Part shown: positions 33,491 through 42,141 of the stretch, piece by piece
How positions within the stretch are numbered: position 1 is the first letter of the stretch
Layout of the letters: every line of letters begins with the position of its first letter
Source of the DNA: Chryseobacterium culicis
GTDB lineage: Bacteria > Bacteroidota > Bacteroidia > Flavobacteriales > Weeksellaceae
DNA length: 64,000 nt
Reading direction: 5' to 3'
NCBI RefSeq assembly: GCF_900108365.1
Contig: NZ_FNWQ01000001.1
Coordinates: forward strand, 1,178,001 to 1,242,000
Made by a program: the position numbers and the translations under genes
The notes under the pieces: model-generated
Told to the model about the DNA's origin: nothing
Seen by the model: the letters and a program-made list of their open reading frames with translations, nothing else
Databases searched by the model: none

Positions 33491-34630
33491 TTAAAGGTTA
33501 ATTTGTAATGTTGGTATCATTTCAGCTGCTTCTTTCATCTTCTTATCTACAATTTTAGCATAAATAGCTGTAGTTCTGATTTCACGATGGCCAAGTCTTT
33601 TAGATACGGTATATATATCTGCTCCATTTTCAAGTAATAATACAGCATTTGTATGTCTGGCACTGTGAAATGTAATGTGTTTAGGAACCCCGGCACGGTT
33701 ACACCATCTAATAATTTCAGTATTATAAGTCATTCCGTATTTCAGCCCTCTGAAAACTCGATCCGTTTGATCTTGTCTCTCACCAAGTAATTCCCTCGCT
33801 TGAGCAGAAATATAGAGATATTCTACACCTTCAGTTTTTTCTTGACGATAGTTTATTTTCGAAATCTCGCCTTCATCCCTTACTTCATTCCAAACTAATG
33901 TATTAATATCTGACCATCGAAGACCAGATAAGCAAGAAAATAGAAATGCCCTTTTGAGAACGTCATATTTACACTCTGCTTTCGCTAAAGATTGTAACTC
34001 ATCAAAAGTTAAATATTCTCTCTGACTTTCGGCTTGTTCGAAAGATTTTATTTTCGAAGAATAATTTATTGAGAGATATCCCTCATCAAATGCACTTCTT
34101 AAAGCTGCTTTAAATTTGTTGAAATAGGAATATTTAGAGTTTTGGGAAAGAGGCAGGTCACTTTTTGTTCTGGCCACATTATCGAAATAGTGACGAACTT
34201 TTTTTATGAAATCCTCATCCACTTCATCAAAAATGGTATTTTTAGGAATGATTTTTTTCAGATGTTGAAGTGTTGAAAACCAATTGCCATAATTATTCGA
34301 ACTATCTTGTTCCTGTTTTTCCTTTGTCTTTTCAGCAAAATAATTCAGGAAAGTGCTTTTGGCTTTTGTTGTATTTTTTAAATCAAACTTTCCCTGAACA
34401 TATTCTGCTTTTCTAATAGATAGTATATTTTCAGCAAACTCAAGACCTTCCTTGTTCTGCTTTTTCTCAGCGGGAGTTTTAGGATTACTAAATAAGTAGG
34501 TTTCTAGATTTTCGAAACTTTTGAGATGTCGTCGTTTACCTTCCTTGTTAATTTCTGAACCACGATAATATTCAATTGATAAACTAATTCGTCCATCTTT
34601 TAAAGTTCTTTTGCTAAGTGATATTTTCAT
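33491..34630 (-). CDS. int: Tyrosine site-specific integrase
   Basis: This 379-residue phage-type integrase has an N-terminal arm-binding region (YRGSEINKEGKRRHLKSF), a core-binding SAM-like domain (about 110-200) and a catalytic domain. The catalytic Arg is in SCLSGLRWSDINTL, a Lys block follows, and then come HITFHSARHTNAVLLLENGA (the H-x-x-R box) and LGHREIRTTAIYAKI with the nucleophile Tyr. It is intact. Its 5' end faces the 3' end of mnmE, 168 bp away, with a set of inverted repeats in between. This suggests integration at the end of mnmE, a target used by other integrative islands. Confidence 0.92.
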   Translation of the reverse strand: MKISLSKRTLKDGRISLSIEYYRGSEINKEGKRRHLKSFENLETYLFSNPKTPAEKKQNKEGLEFAENILSIRKAEYVQGKFDLKNTTKAKSTFLNYFAEKTKEKQEQDSSNNYGNWFSTLQHLKKIIPKNTIFDEVDEDFIKKVRHYFDNVARTKSDLPLSQNSKYSYFNKFKAALRSAFDEGYLSINYSSKIKSFEQAESQREYLTFDELQSLAKAECKYDVLKRAFLFSCLSGLRWSDINTLVWNEVRDEGEISKINYRQEKTEGVEYLYISAQARELLGERQDQTDRVFRGLKYGMTYNTEIIRWCNRAGVPKHITFHSARHTNAVLLLENGADIYTVSKRLGHREIRTTAIYAKIVDKKMKEAAEMIPTLQINL

Positions 34631-34641
34631 AAAATGTGTTT

Positions 34642-34714
34642 TTTGTACTTCTTTGTACTACTTTGAATATTTAGCATAGAAAAGTAGTACAGAATTGGTA
34701 ACAAAAGTACAAAC
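34642..34714. repeat. Nested inverted repeats between integrase and mnmE
   Basis: TGTACTACTTT (34654-34664) faces AAAGTAGTACA (34681-34691), 11 of 11 bases complementary, across 16 bases. An outer pair TTTGTACTT (34642-34650) and AAGTACAAA (34706-34714) surrounds them. Symmetric sites just ahead of int could be arm-type integrase sites or an operator. Confidence 0.6.
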
Positions 34715-34798
34715 AAACTCTTACATAAGAAAATAAAAATTACTTAAATTGTTGAAAACCAAATAAGAGAAAAAATAAGAAACCAAAAGAAAGCCTTT

Positions 34799-36184
34799 TT
34801 ATTTCCCGATACAGAACTTAGAAAAAATATTCCCCAATACTTCATCATTGGTAACTTCACCGGAAATTTCTCCAAGGTGTTCAAGGGCATTTCTAAGCTC
34901 ATAAGCCAATAGTTCTGTAGAAATCTGGAAAGAAATGGCTTCTTTTACTTTGTGAACGGCATCCAGGGATTTTCTTAACGCTTCAAAGTGACGCTGATTG
35001 GTGATTACAACGTTGTTTTCTTCAGATTTTAAATGTTCCACATAAGAGGAAAGCTCATTTTTCAGATCCTGAATGTTTTGATTTTCGAGTGCTGAGATCT
35101 TGATGAAGTCAAACTCATGAGAAATGGCGTTTCTGAATATGTTTTCTACATTCTCATATTGTGTTGGTATAACCTCATCTATTTTTGTAGCACAGATAAT
35201 CAGTTTCAGATCTTCTCTCAAAAGTGACTGAATCATTTCTATATCCTCAGAAAAATCCTCAGTGGCAGCATCAGCCAGATAAACAAGAATATTGGCATTT
35301 TCTACCTTTTCTTTGGCTTTTTTTACTCCGATTGCTTCAATTTCATCCACCGTCTCACGAAGTCCGGCAGTATCAATCAGTCGGAAAGCATGACCTTTGA
35401 TGTGAAGAACTTCCTCTATCGTATCTCTGGTTGTTCCTGCAATATTACTTACAATCGCTCTTTCTTCCTTCAGAAGGGAATTCAGAAGAGTAGATTTCCC
35501 TGCATTCGGTTTTCCGATAATGGCAACGGCGGTTCCGTTTTTAATGGCATTTCCGTACTGGAAACTTTCAATCAGTGAATTTAATTTTAACTCAATCTTA
35601 TCTAGTAATCCGCTCAGTGCAGTTCGGTCTGCAAATTCTACATCTTCTTCAGCAAAATCCAGTTCCAGTTCAATCAAAGAAACGAAATTCAAAAGATCAG
35701 TTCTCAGTAGAGAAATTTCATTGGTAATTCCCCCTTTTAATTGGTTAATGGCTACCTTTCTTGAAGCTTCATTATCAGAAGCAATTACATCAGCAATCGC
35801 TTCCGCCTGAGAAAGATCAATTCTTCCATTGATAAAAGCACGAAGGGTAAATTCTCCCGCTTTAGCCATTCTTGCTCCATTTTTGATCAGGGTTTCAAGA
35901 ATACGTTTTCCGATATGAGGAGAGCCGTGAAAAGCAATCTCCACAGAATTTTCAGTGGTGAAACTTTTCGGTGCAAGGAAAATTGAAAGCATTACTTCAT
36001 CAATCGCTTCCTCATCATCCATAAAATAACCATAATGAATGGTGTGGGACTTCTGTTTTTCCAGGTTTTTTGCCGGGAAACTTTTCTGAACCACAGATAA
36101 AGCCTCATTTCCTGAAACCCGGATGATGCCTAAAGCACCTATTCCATTGGCAGTAGCCAACGCACAGATCGTATCGTTATTCAT
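34799..36184 (-). CDS. mnmE: tRNA modification GTPase MnmE
   Basis: This 461-residue protein works with MnmG to form the carboxymethylaminomethyl group on wobble U34 of certain tRNAs. The N-terminal formyl-THF-binding domain (about 1-118: DTICALATANGIGALGIIRV) is followed by helical parts flanking a G domain (about 215-380). The G domain has GKPNAGKSTLL (P-loop), TTRDTIEE (switch I), DTAGLRE (G3) and ATKID in place of NKxD (G4). The C-terminal FCIGK with the conserved Cys is intact. The mobile element's integrase lies beside the 3' end, and the coding sequence has been preserved. Confidence 0.95.
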   Translation of the reverse strand: MNNDTICALATANGIGALGIIRVSGNEALSVVQKSFPAKNLEKQKSHTIHYGYFMDDEEAIDEVMLSIFLAPKSFTTENSVEIAFHGSPHIGKRILETLIKNGARMAKAGEFTLRAFINGRIDLSQAEAIADVIASDNEASRKVAINQLKGGITNEISLLRTDLLNFVSLIELELDFAEEDVEFADRTALSGLLDKIELKLNSLIESFQYGNAIKNGTAVAIIGKPNAGKSTLLNSLLKEERAIVSNIAGTTRDTIEEVLHIKGHAFRLIDTAGLRETVDEIEAIGVKKAKEKVENANILVYLADAATEDFSEDIEMIQSLLREDLKLIICATKIDEVIPTQYENVENIFRNAISHEFDFIKISALENQNIQDLKNELSSYVEHLKSEENNVVITNQRHFEALRKSLDAVHKVKEAISFQISTELLAYELRNALEHLGEISGEVTNDEVLGNIFSKFCIGK

Positions 36185-36610
36185 GCTGCAAATTTACGGT
36201 TTTTCATGCGAATTTTCTATGACGTCTGCTATTCAGATTATCTATTGTTTTATTCAGCAGAAAATAAAGAAAGGTTATTCAGATTATTCTGTACGGGAAA
36301 TAGGCATGATCTGTAAATAAGGTAGTGTTTTTACTGTTAAACTATAACGTGAATTCACTCAAAAAAAGAATATTTATAAAAAAATATCTTTCCGGATCAG
36401 GACGGTTCTGAGTAAATCTAATGTTCTCTAATGTAATCTTTTATAGGGTTTAGTCATCGTTTTTCGAAATAGGTGTTCTTATGGTTGCTGATCTGGTGAT
36501 GAAAAAATTAAACACGTGTTTGGTATGTTAATTGTTGAATAGTCGGTCGATGATGTTGAAAATTTAAAAAATTTTCATTTAACCGATGATAATTTATTAA
36601 AGTATTATAA
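36185..36610. other. Intergenic region upstream of mnmE and a secreted-protein gene
   Basis: Divergent promoter region of 426 bp. I see no RNA gene, repeat or clear -7 box that decides either start, only AT-rich sequence. Confidence 0.4.
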
Positions 36611-37669
36611 ATGCGTATGAATAAATTAATTTTTTTAAACATTAATGAAAAAATGATTTTCCTGTTGATGTTTCTTTTGGGTACTGTAGTTTATGCTCAG
36701 TGCATTCCTTATACCGGCCAGACGATGATGAGCGGAAATACCTATTGCCTTAACGGAAACCTTAGTGTAGGAACCAATATCAGCATTCCGAACGGTGCAG
36801 CACTTATTATTAAGTCCGGGCAGCTGCAGTCTAACAGTATTCAGGTGGATGGGATTTTGGAAATTGGTGACGGTGCCAGTGTGAAAGCGACAGGAACCGT
36901 TAAAGTAGGAACTTTCGGATCTCAGAAGAATTCAAAAATTACATTAGGAACCCAATCATTTTTGTCTCTTGTAGGATCTGTTATTCAGGAAGACCCCACT
37001 TTCGGTGGCTTTTATCCCGGAACAACATCTGTTATTGAATTGGGAACCAACAGTGTTGTAGAAATATGCGGAACCTTTACGCAGCAGTCTACCACTTATC
37101 CTTCAGTTGAATATGTAGGAATTCCTGCCGGAAAAGCATACTGTATTGCAAAAGCAGACGTAAGTGGAGGTGGGGGTGCTTCTATCATCAGTGATGACAG
37201 CCAGGTGATTGCTATTGCCATGGGATCTGTTACCGGTTTAGGAATTGGAAATTCAAGTTTCTGCGGGCCCAATGCAACCAAAGCGATGTGTCCAACCTTA
37301 TGGCCTGACGGATTATCTGAAGATAAAACAAGCTGTGGAAACGCTCCCGTAATCATAGATGATATAGACGGAGTCTGTACAAAACCAGGACTTTCCGGAA
37401 CACCAGCTGGGTTTACCCGATTTGGAATTACCGTTCAGCAGAAAAATGATTCCTGGCCGGGAAATATACCTAACGGATTCTTAGCTATGGAATCAAAAAG
37501 CAAAGGTTTTGTTATTACCAGAGTTCAGCATGTAAGCCAGACACCACAGTCCGGAGACGCTATCGCAGAGCCGAAAGAAGGAATGCTTCTCTACGATATC
37601 CAGGATAAGTGTGTAAAGCTTTATAACGGAACAGAATGGAAATGTATACAAAGAAGCTGTAATGATTGA
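36611..37669 (+). CDS. Secreted protein with Gly/Asn-rich repeats and a C-terminal surface module
   Basis: This 352-residue exported protein has a signal peptide at about 15-31 (FLLMFLLGTVVYAQC). The middle has short imperfect repeats of beta-helix style (NGNLSVGTNISIPNGAALII, then QVDGILEIGDGASVKATGTV), then a Cys-containing region. The C-terminal part reads EGMLLYDIQDKCVKLYNGTE and ends with a Trp and Cys. The same type of ending occurs in the next gene. It is probably a surface or extracellular structural protein. It is followed 21 bp later by the related gene, so they form one operon. Confidence 0.75.
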   Translation: MRMNKLIFLNINEKMIFLLMFLLGTVVYAQCIPYTGQTMMSGNTYCLNGNLSVGTNISIPNGAALIIKSGQLQSNSIQVDGILEIGDGASVKATGTVKVGTFGSQKNSKITLGTQSFLSLVGSVIQEDPTFGGFYPGTTSVIELGTNSVVEICGTFTQQSTTYPSVEYVGIPAGKAYCIAKADVSGGGGASIISDDSQVIAIAMGSVTGLGIGNSSFCGPNATKAMCPTLWPDGLSEDKTSCGNAPVIIDDIDGVCTKPGLSGTPAGFTRFGITVQQKNDSWPGNIPNGFLAMESKSKGFVITRVQHVSQTPQSGDAIAEPKEGMLLYDIQDKCVKLYNGTEWKCIQRSCND

Positions 37670-37690
37670 TTAACCCAAAAGTTGAATAGT

Positions 37691-38206
37691 ATGAAAAATA
37701 TAAGAAATATAAGTATAACAGTGGCTTTGGTTGTTTTTAACTCATCTTTTGCTCAGATAGCCATTGGCAAACAGGTTATAGAGGGCAGAAGTACAGTATT
37801 GGATTTTGATAATGGATCAGGAAACACTAATGGCTTGATTCTACCTGCCATATCCGGATTTCCCACTGGTTCTTTGGTCAATGGAACATTCATCTTTGAT
37901 GTTACGGATAATAAAGTAAAAGTCTACGAAAATGATCGCTGGAAGTCTTTATCCGATGCCGGAAACTCAAGTGCTGTTATTGCCAATAATTCTCCGGAAA
38001 CAGGTAAAGGTGTCATTATGGGAGAATCAGCAAGTAATGCCGAGGGTGTACTGGTTCTGGAATCTCAAAATAAATCCATGATTCTTCCCAAAATAGCAAC
38101 CCCGCATCTCAGTGTAAAAAATCCTTATCCGGGAATGATCTGTTACGATACAACCAGCAAAACACTGGCAGTATTTGACGGCTCAGTCTGGAATTACTGG
38201 AAATAA
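37691..38206 (+). CDS. Secreted protein with two G-x-x-x-x-D-x-x-x-x-K-x-x-W-type modules
   Basis: This 171-residue protein starts at the ATG at 37691; an earlier in-frame TTG is less likely. The signal peptide (about 1-21) ends FNSSFAQ. Two copies of a short module are visible: NGTFIFDVTDNKVKVYENDR, then W (about 75-96), and YPGMICYDTTSKTLAVFDGS ending in W at the C-terminus. The upstream gene ends with the same module. Function unknown; probably a cell-surface or secreted protein. It is ended by a bidirectional terminator. Confidence 0.75.
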   Translation: MKNIRNISITVALVVFNSSFAQIAIGKQVIEGRSTVLDFDNGSGNTNGLILPAISGFPTGSLVNGTFIFDVTDNKVKVYENDRWKSLSDAGNSSAVIANNSPETGKGVIMGESASNAEGVLVLESQNKSMILPKIATPHLSVKNPYPGMICYDTTSKTLAVFDGSVWNYWK

Positions 38207-38242
38207 ATAGATAGAATAAGTCAGAAAAACCTGGTTTACACC

Positions 38243-38276
38243 AAAAAAGCAGCAATACTTTATATAGCTGCTTTTT
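38243..38276. terminator. Bidirectional terminator
   Basis: AAAAAAGCAGC pairs with GCTGCTTTTT around a 13-base loop. It lies between two convergent genes, so it ends both. Confidence 0.8.
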
Positions 38277-38280
38277 AATT

Positions 38281-38751
38281 TTAAACAATCTGGGCACTTT
38301 CCTTAATGCTGTTCATTACAAAAATACTTTTGGTCTGTCCGATGCCCTGGATTTCTGATAATTTATTCACAAAAAACTCATGAAACTCATCCATATTGGG
38401 AGCGAGGATCTTCAGCATAAAATCAAAATCTCCGCTGATGTTGTAAAATTCTACAACCTCCTTCAGTTTCCCGACTTCCTCAATGAATGTTCCTGCAGTT
38501 TTTTTATTGTGAACATTCAAAGCGATCATGCAGATGACCATCATTCCTTTATTAACCTTTTTTCGGTCTACGATAGCAGTATATTCTTTAATAATTCCCT
38601 GCTTCTCCATCCGTTTGATACGTTCGTGAGTGGGAGTGGGGCTCAGGTTGATTCTTGCCGAAATATCTCGGACACTCATTTTTGCATCTTTCTGCAGAAG
38701 GCGGAGAATAGATAAGTCCTTATCATCAGGGATGTAGTTTTCAGCTGCCAT
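38281..38751 (-). CDS. Lrp/AsnC family transcriptional regulator
   Basis: This 156-residue protein has an N-terminal winged helix (DLSILRLLQKDAKMSVRDIS, then SPTPTHERIKRMEKQGIIKE) and a C-terminal RAM ligand domain (FYNISGDFDFMLKILAPNMD). It is a typical length for feast/famine regulators that bind an amino acid. It is divergent from the MFS exporter gene, with a shared promoter gap of 143 bp, so it may control that exporter. The effector cannot be inferred. Confidence 0.92.
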   Translation of the reverse strand: MAAENYIPDDKDLSILRLLQKDAKMSVRDISARINLSPTPTHERIKRMEKQGIIKEYTAIVDRKKVNKGMMVICMIALNVHNKKTAGTFIEEVGKLKEVVEFYNISGDFDFMLKILAPNMDEFHEFFVNKLSEIQGIGQTKSIFVMNSIKESAQIV

Positions 38752-38871
38752 TTTGTTCTGTTTTTATAGAGTGTTGTTATATGGATCAGGTATTTTGTTC
38801 TTTTTATTAATTCTATTGTACAATATTGTTCCAAATTTAAGATTAAATTTTTATATACGTTCTGTTAATTT

Positions 38872-38879
38872 TAATTTTG
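38872..38879 (+). promoter_or_regulatory. Promoter -7 box of the MFS gene
   Basis: TAATTTTG fits the TAnnTTTG consensus. Transcription would begin near 38886, only about 9 bp before the ATG at 38895. Confidence 0.5.
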
Positions 38880-38894
38880 CAGGAAATTTGAAAT

Positions 38895-40283
38895 ATGGAT
38901 ACAAGGAAGAATGTAATATTAATTTTAGCATCGGTAGGAACATTTGTGGAGGCTTTGGATATTGCCATTATTAATTTAACCATTCCTTCTATTCAGGAGC
39001 AGTTTCAGATCGGGGCAGAAACAGTTCAGTGGCTGCAGACATTATATGTCCTTTTCTTTGGTGGATTTCTGATCATTGGAGGAAAGCTCTCAGACCAGAT
39101 GGGAAGAAAAAAGATGTTTCTGATCGGAGCACTTATTTTTATGCTTACTTCATTAGGAGCAGGATTATCCCAAAATTTTGAAGTACTGGCGATATTCCGT
39201 GCTTTGCAGGGATTGGGAGCGGCATTGGTAATGCCATCAGCTTTATCAATCGTGACCAATACCTTCAGAGGGGAGCAGGAAAGAAACCGTGCTATCGGAA
39301 TTTTCAGCTCATTTGCGGCTATTGGTTCCGGAAGCGGTCTTTCAGTAGGAGGAATTATCAGTACTTATTTAAGCTGGCATTGGGTTTTCCTGATCAATGT
39401 TCCTATTCTTTTAATAACGCTTGTGCTGTCTTACTATTATCTGCCTGGAGATGAAAAAAACGAAACTGCGCAGAAAACAGATCTGGTTTCAGGAGTATTA
39501 ATGGTGTTAGGATTACTAAGTTTAACTTACGGAACCCATGAACTGGTTCATATCAAAGACCAGCCTTTCTTGGTAATAGGTTCTCTGGTATTGGCTTTAG
39601 TACTACTTATTATGGTCTATTATCGTTTAAAATCTGTTGCAGAGCCTTTGGTGGATTTGAAACTTTTTAAACACAAATCATTAGTGGTTTCCAATGCTGT
39701 ATTCTTCACTTTAGGAGCATTTTTTATCGGATTCTTATTTCTTATTTCGTTAATGCTTCAGAAAGATATGGGTTACAGTGCTGCTTCAGCCGGGTTAATG
39801 CTGGTTCCATTCAGTATCTTATCGGCTTTAACGGCTAAATTTATTCTGCCACAAGTTTCAAAACGATTGAGTTCGTCTCAAATGGGTGTTTTAGGATGGT
39901 CATTTATGCTGGCCGGAGGATTGTTACTGTTGATTTCCGTTTATACAGGACATCCGCTGACAATGGTTTTACTGGGAGCAGCGTGTATTTCCGGATTGGG
40001 AATGACGTTTTGCTTTACTGCACTTTCCGTAATGGGAATACAGGATGTTGAGCCTGCACATTACGGATTAGCATCAAGTCTGAGCTCTACAAGTTACTTT
40101 TTGGGAGCGGGAATCGGGCTTTCATTTATGACGTTAATGAGCCAGGTTTTTCCCTCGGAATTATCAGTGGGAAGCCTGAATCTGATTATTTTAACCGGTT
40201 ACGCTCTGTTAGCAATTGGCCTGTTATTTTATTTTATATTGAAAAGCGTAAAAGTAAATGAGACAGAAGTTGCTGTTTCATAA
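38895..40283 (+). CDS. MFS transporter, DHA2 (multidrug exporter) type
   Basis: This 462-residue inner-membrane protein has about 14 predicted helices, as in the EmrB/QacA group. Motif A is GKLSDQMGRKKMFLIG (about 56-71), and the start VEALDIAIINLTIPSI matches the DHA2 D1 motif. SSFAAIGSGSGLSVGGIIS follows the antiporter motif C pattern. It would export drugs or metabolites in exchange for protons. The Lrp regulator lies divergently upstream. No EmrA-like partner is beside it. The substrate is unknown. Confidence 0.9.
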   Translation: MDTRKNVILILASVGTFVEALDIAIINLTIPSIQEQFQIGAETVQWLQTLYVLFFGGFLIIGGKLSDQMGRKKMFLIGALIFMLTSLGAGLSQNFEVLAIFRALQGLGAALVMPSALSIVTNTFRGEQERNRAIGIFSSFAAIGSGSGLSVGGIISTYLSWHWVFLINVPILLITLVLSYYYLPGDEKNETAQKTDLVSGVLMVLGLLSLTYGTHELVHIKDQPFLVIGSLVLALVLLIMVYYRLKSVAEPLVDLKLFKHKSLVVSNAVFFTLGAFFIGFLFLISLMLQKDMGYSAASAGLMLVPFSILSALTAKFILPQVSKRLSSSQMGVLGWSFMLAGGLLLLISVYTGHPLTMVLLGAACISGLGMTFCFTALSVMGIQDVEPAHYGLASSLSSTSYFLGAGIGLSFMTLMSQVFPSELSVGSLNLIILTGYALLAIGLLFYFILKSVKVNETEVAVS

Positions 40284-40403
40284 TTTAAGGACTTAAAATA
40301 GACAGACTATATGATAAAAGAACTGGTGCTTAGGGACCTGTTCTTTTTTTTGCTTTTTGCAATTCTATTTCCCCTTTACTACCTTTGCTTTTTATTATAT
40401 ATC

Positions 40404-41150
40404 ATGAAAATACAGATCATCAGCGATCTTCACAGAGAATTTGGGAATACAGAACTATGTTTTGATCATTCGGATGTGGTGGTATTGGCTGGTGATGTCA
40501 ATTTGGGAACCAGAGGAATTGAATGGATTAAAGAAGCAATCCCCAATAAACCTGTAATGTATGTTTTGGGGAATCATGAATATTATAAAGGTTCGTATCC
40601 GAAAACACTCCATAAGATTAAGGAAGCAGCGCTTAATTCTAATATCCACGTGCTGGAAAATTCATTTGTGGATATTGACGGTATTCGTTTTCATGGTGCT
40701 ACTCTGTGGACGGATTTTTCCATCTTTGGAAATCCTGTTCAGTACGGAATGCTTTGCCAGCCGAAGATGAACGATTATAAAATGATCAGAAGAGATCCTT
40801 CCTATTCGAAAATGAGAACACTGGATACTTTTAAGATCCATCAGCTTTCAAAGCAATGGTTAAAAGAAAGCCTTGAAATTTCAAAAGGTCTCAAAAATGT
40901 AGTGGTTACCCATCATGCGCCCTCCATAGAATCTGTTCCGGAACAATATAAAGAAGATCCTTTAACAGCGGCTTACGCTTCTGATCTGGAAGATATAATT
41001 GCGGAATACCAGCCATTATATTGGATTCACGGACATATTCACACACCGTGCAGATATAAGATCGGAGAAACAGAAATTATTTGTAATCCTCATGGCTATA
41101 TTGATGAAAAATATAATGGTTACGATAAGGAACTGATGATTGTTGTTTAG
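40404..41150 (+). CDS. Calcineurin-like metallophosphoesterase
   Basis: This 248-residue cytoplasmic enzyme starts at the ATG at 40404, directly before KIQIISDLH; the upstream frame adds a hydrophobic stretch unlike the family. The metal motifs are complete: ISDLHREF, LAGDVNLG, LGNHEYYKG, VVTHHAPS and HGHIHTPC. It is not closely similar to the phosphoesterase at 8524-9714, which has a different insert pattern and a C-terminal tail. It stands alone between the MFS gene and a DUF2652 gene. Substrate unknown. Confidence 0.88.
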   Translation: MKIQIISDLHREFGNTELCFDHSDVVVLAGDVNLGTRGIEWIKEAIPNKPVMYVLGNHEYYKGSYPKTLHKIKEAALNSNIHVLENSFVDIDGIRFHGATLWTDFSIFGNPVQYGMLCQPKMNDYKMIRRDPSYSKMRTLDTFKIHQLSKQWLKESLEISKGLKNVVVTHHAPSIESVPEQYKEDPLTAAYASDLEDIIAEYQPLYWIHGHIHTPCRYKIGETEIICNPHGYIDEKYNGYDKELMIVV

Positions 41151-41249
41151 CTGAAAAGCAATTCCTGTAAATTATACCCGAAAATGATAAGGTAAAAATG
41201 ATTCCGTTTCGTCTGTAATGTTGAAGCAGGTTTTTAATCCATTATCATT

Positions 41250-41816
41250 ATGAAGACAACTATACAAGAGGGGATCATTCTAATTCCGGATTTCAGCGGA
41301 TTTACCGAATTTGTGTTCAATACAAAATTGTATACAGGAGAATATATTGTAAGACAGTTATTGTCTACGCTTATAGATGAGAATAATCAGTACTTTGAAA
41401 TTTCTGAGATTGAGGGAGATGCCATTCTGTTTTACCGTTATGATAAAAATCCTTCTTATCAGAGTATTTCGACAATGCTGTGGAAGATGAGAAGTGCCTT
41501 TAACAGGAAGATAGAGGAACTGAGCAAGAGCTTAAGCACAAAAATTGATCTGGCTCTTAAGTTTATTGTTCACTACGGATCTTTTTCACAGTACAGCATT
41601 GGAAACTTCAGGAAATTATATGGAAAAACCATTGTGGAAGCCCATCAGCTTTTGAAAAACGGAGTGGCAGAACAGCCTTCTTATGCTCTTTTCAGCAATT
41701 CTTTTCTGGAAAGCAGTAAAAACAAGGAGTCTGATTTTAATAAAGATCCGCTTCGTCTGCCGGAGGTGGGCGTCATCCATTATTTTGAAAATTTAAACCA
41801 GCCTATATTTGAATAG
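41250..41816 (+). CDS. DUF2652 protein, nucleotide-cyclase-like fold
   Basis: This 188-residue protein has ILIPDFSGFTEFV at about 10-22 (the position of the first metal-binding strand in class III cyclases), EIEGDAILFYRYD (about 58-70) and KLYGKTIVEAHQLLKNGV. This order matches DUF2652, which is related to class III adenylate cyclases but lacks a confirmed activity. The first Asp and a second acidic strand are present, so a catalytic remnant is possible. No partner gene is seen. Confidence 0.8.
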   Translation: MKTTIQEGIILIPDFSGFTEFVFNTKLYTGEYIVRQLLSTLIDENNQYFEISEIEGDAILFYRYDKNPSYQSISTMLWKMRSAFNRKIEELSKSLSTKIDLALKFIVHYGSFSQYSIGNFRKLYGKTIVEAHQLLKNGVAEQPSYALFSNSFLESSKNKESDFNKDPLRLPEVGVIHYFENLNQPIFE

Positions 41817-42141
41817 CGTTCCTTGTCAATTTGCTATTGCAGGCAGCCCGGTTGGAATCCGGATAGACATTTTTAAGCCGTCAGGTTGAGTAATTTTATT
41901 ATAAATTTTAAAACTTTTTGCGCTGCTATGTTAATTACAGATAAAAAGTTGTTTTAAGAATAATTATTATGAATGTGATTTATATTGGATCTGTTTATTG
42001 AAAAATTGGCATTGTTTTTTGATTTATGTTTAAATAAGCGTTTGATATCTCCTTGTAAATTAGATGATTATTTTATTTTTTTTACGAGTGGATGTAACAA
42101 AGTTATGAGGATAGTGGTCTTATAGAAAAACTATAATTCAC
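41817..42141. other. Intergenic region before the TonB-type outer-membrane gene
   Basis: 325 bp of AT-rich sequence. No RNA gene or strong hairpin; the promoter of the outer-membrane gene is presumably here but no convincing -7 box was found. Confidence 0.35.

Larger units (their letters stand above)
28363..34798. mobile_element. Integrated plasmid-like element at the 3' end of mnmE
   Basis: The genes HTH, DUF3853, HTH, Toprim primase, iterons, Rep_3, excisionase, membrane protein and integrase are all on the minus strand and resemble a small integrative element. There is no relaxase or conjugation gene, so it would need help to transfer. The right edge is the 3' end of mnmE. The left edge was not found: no second copy of the mnmE end is visible in the window, so the element may be larger or its att site degraded. 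Confidence 0.65.
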
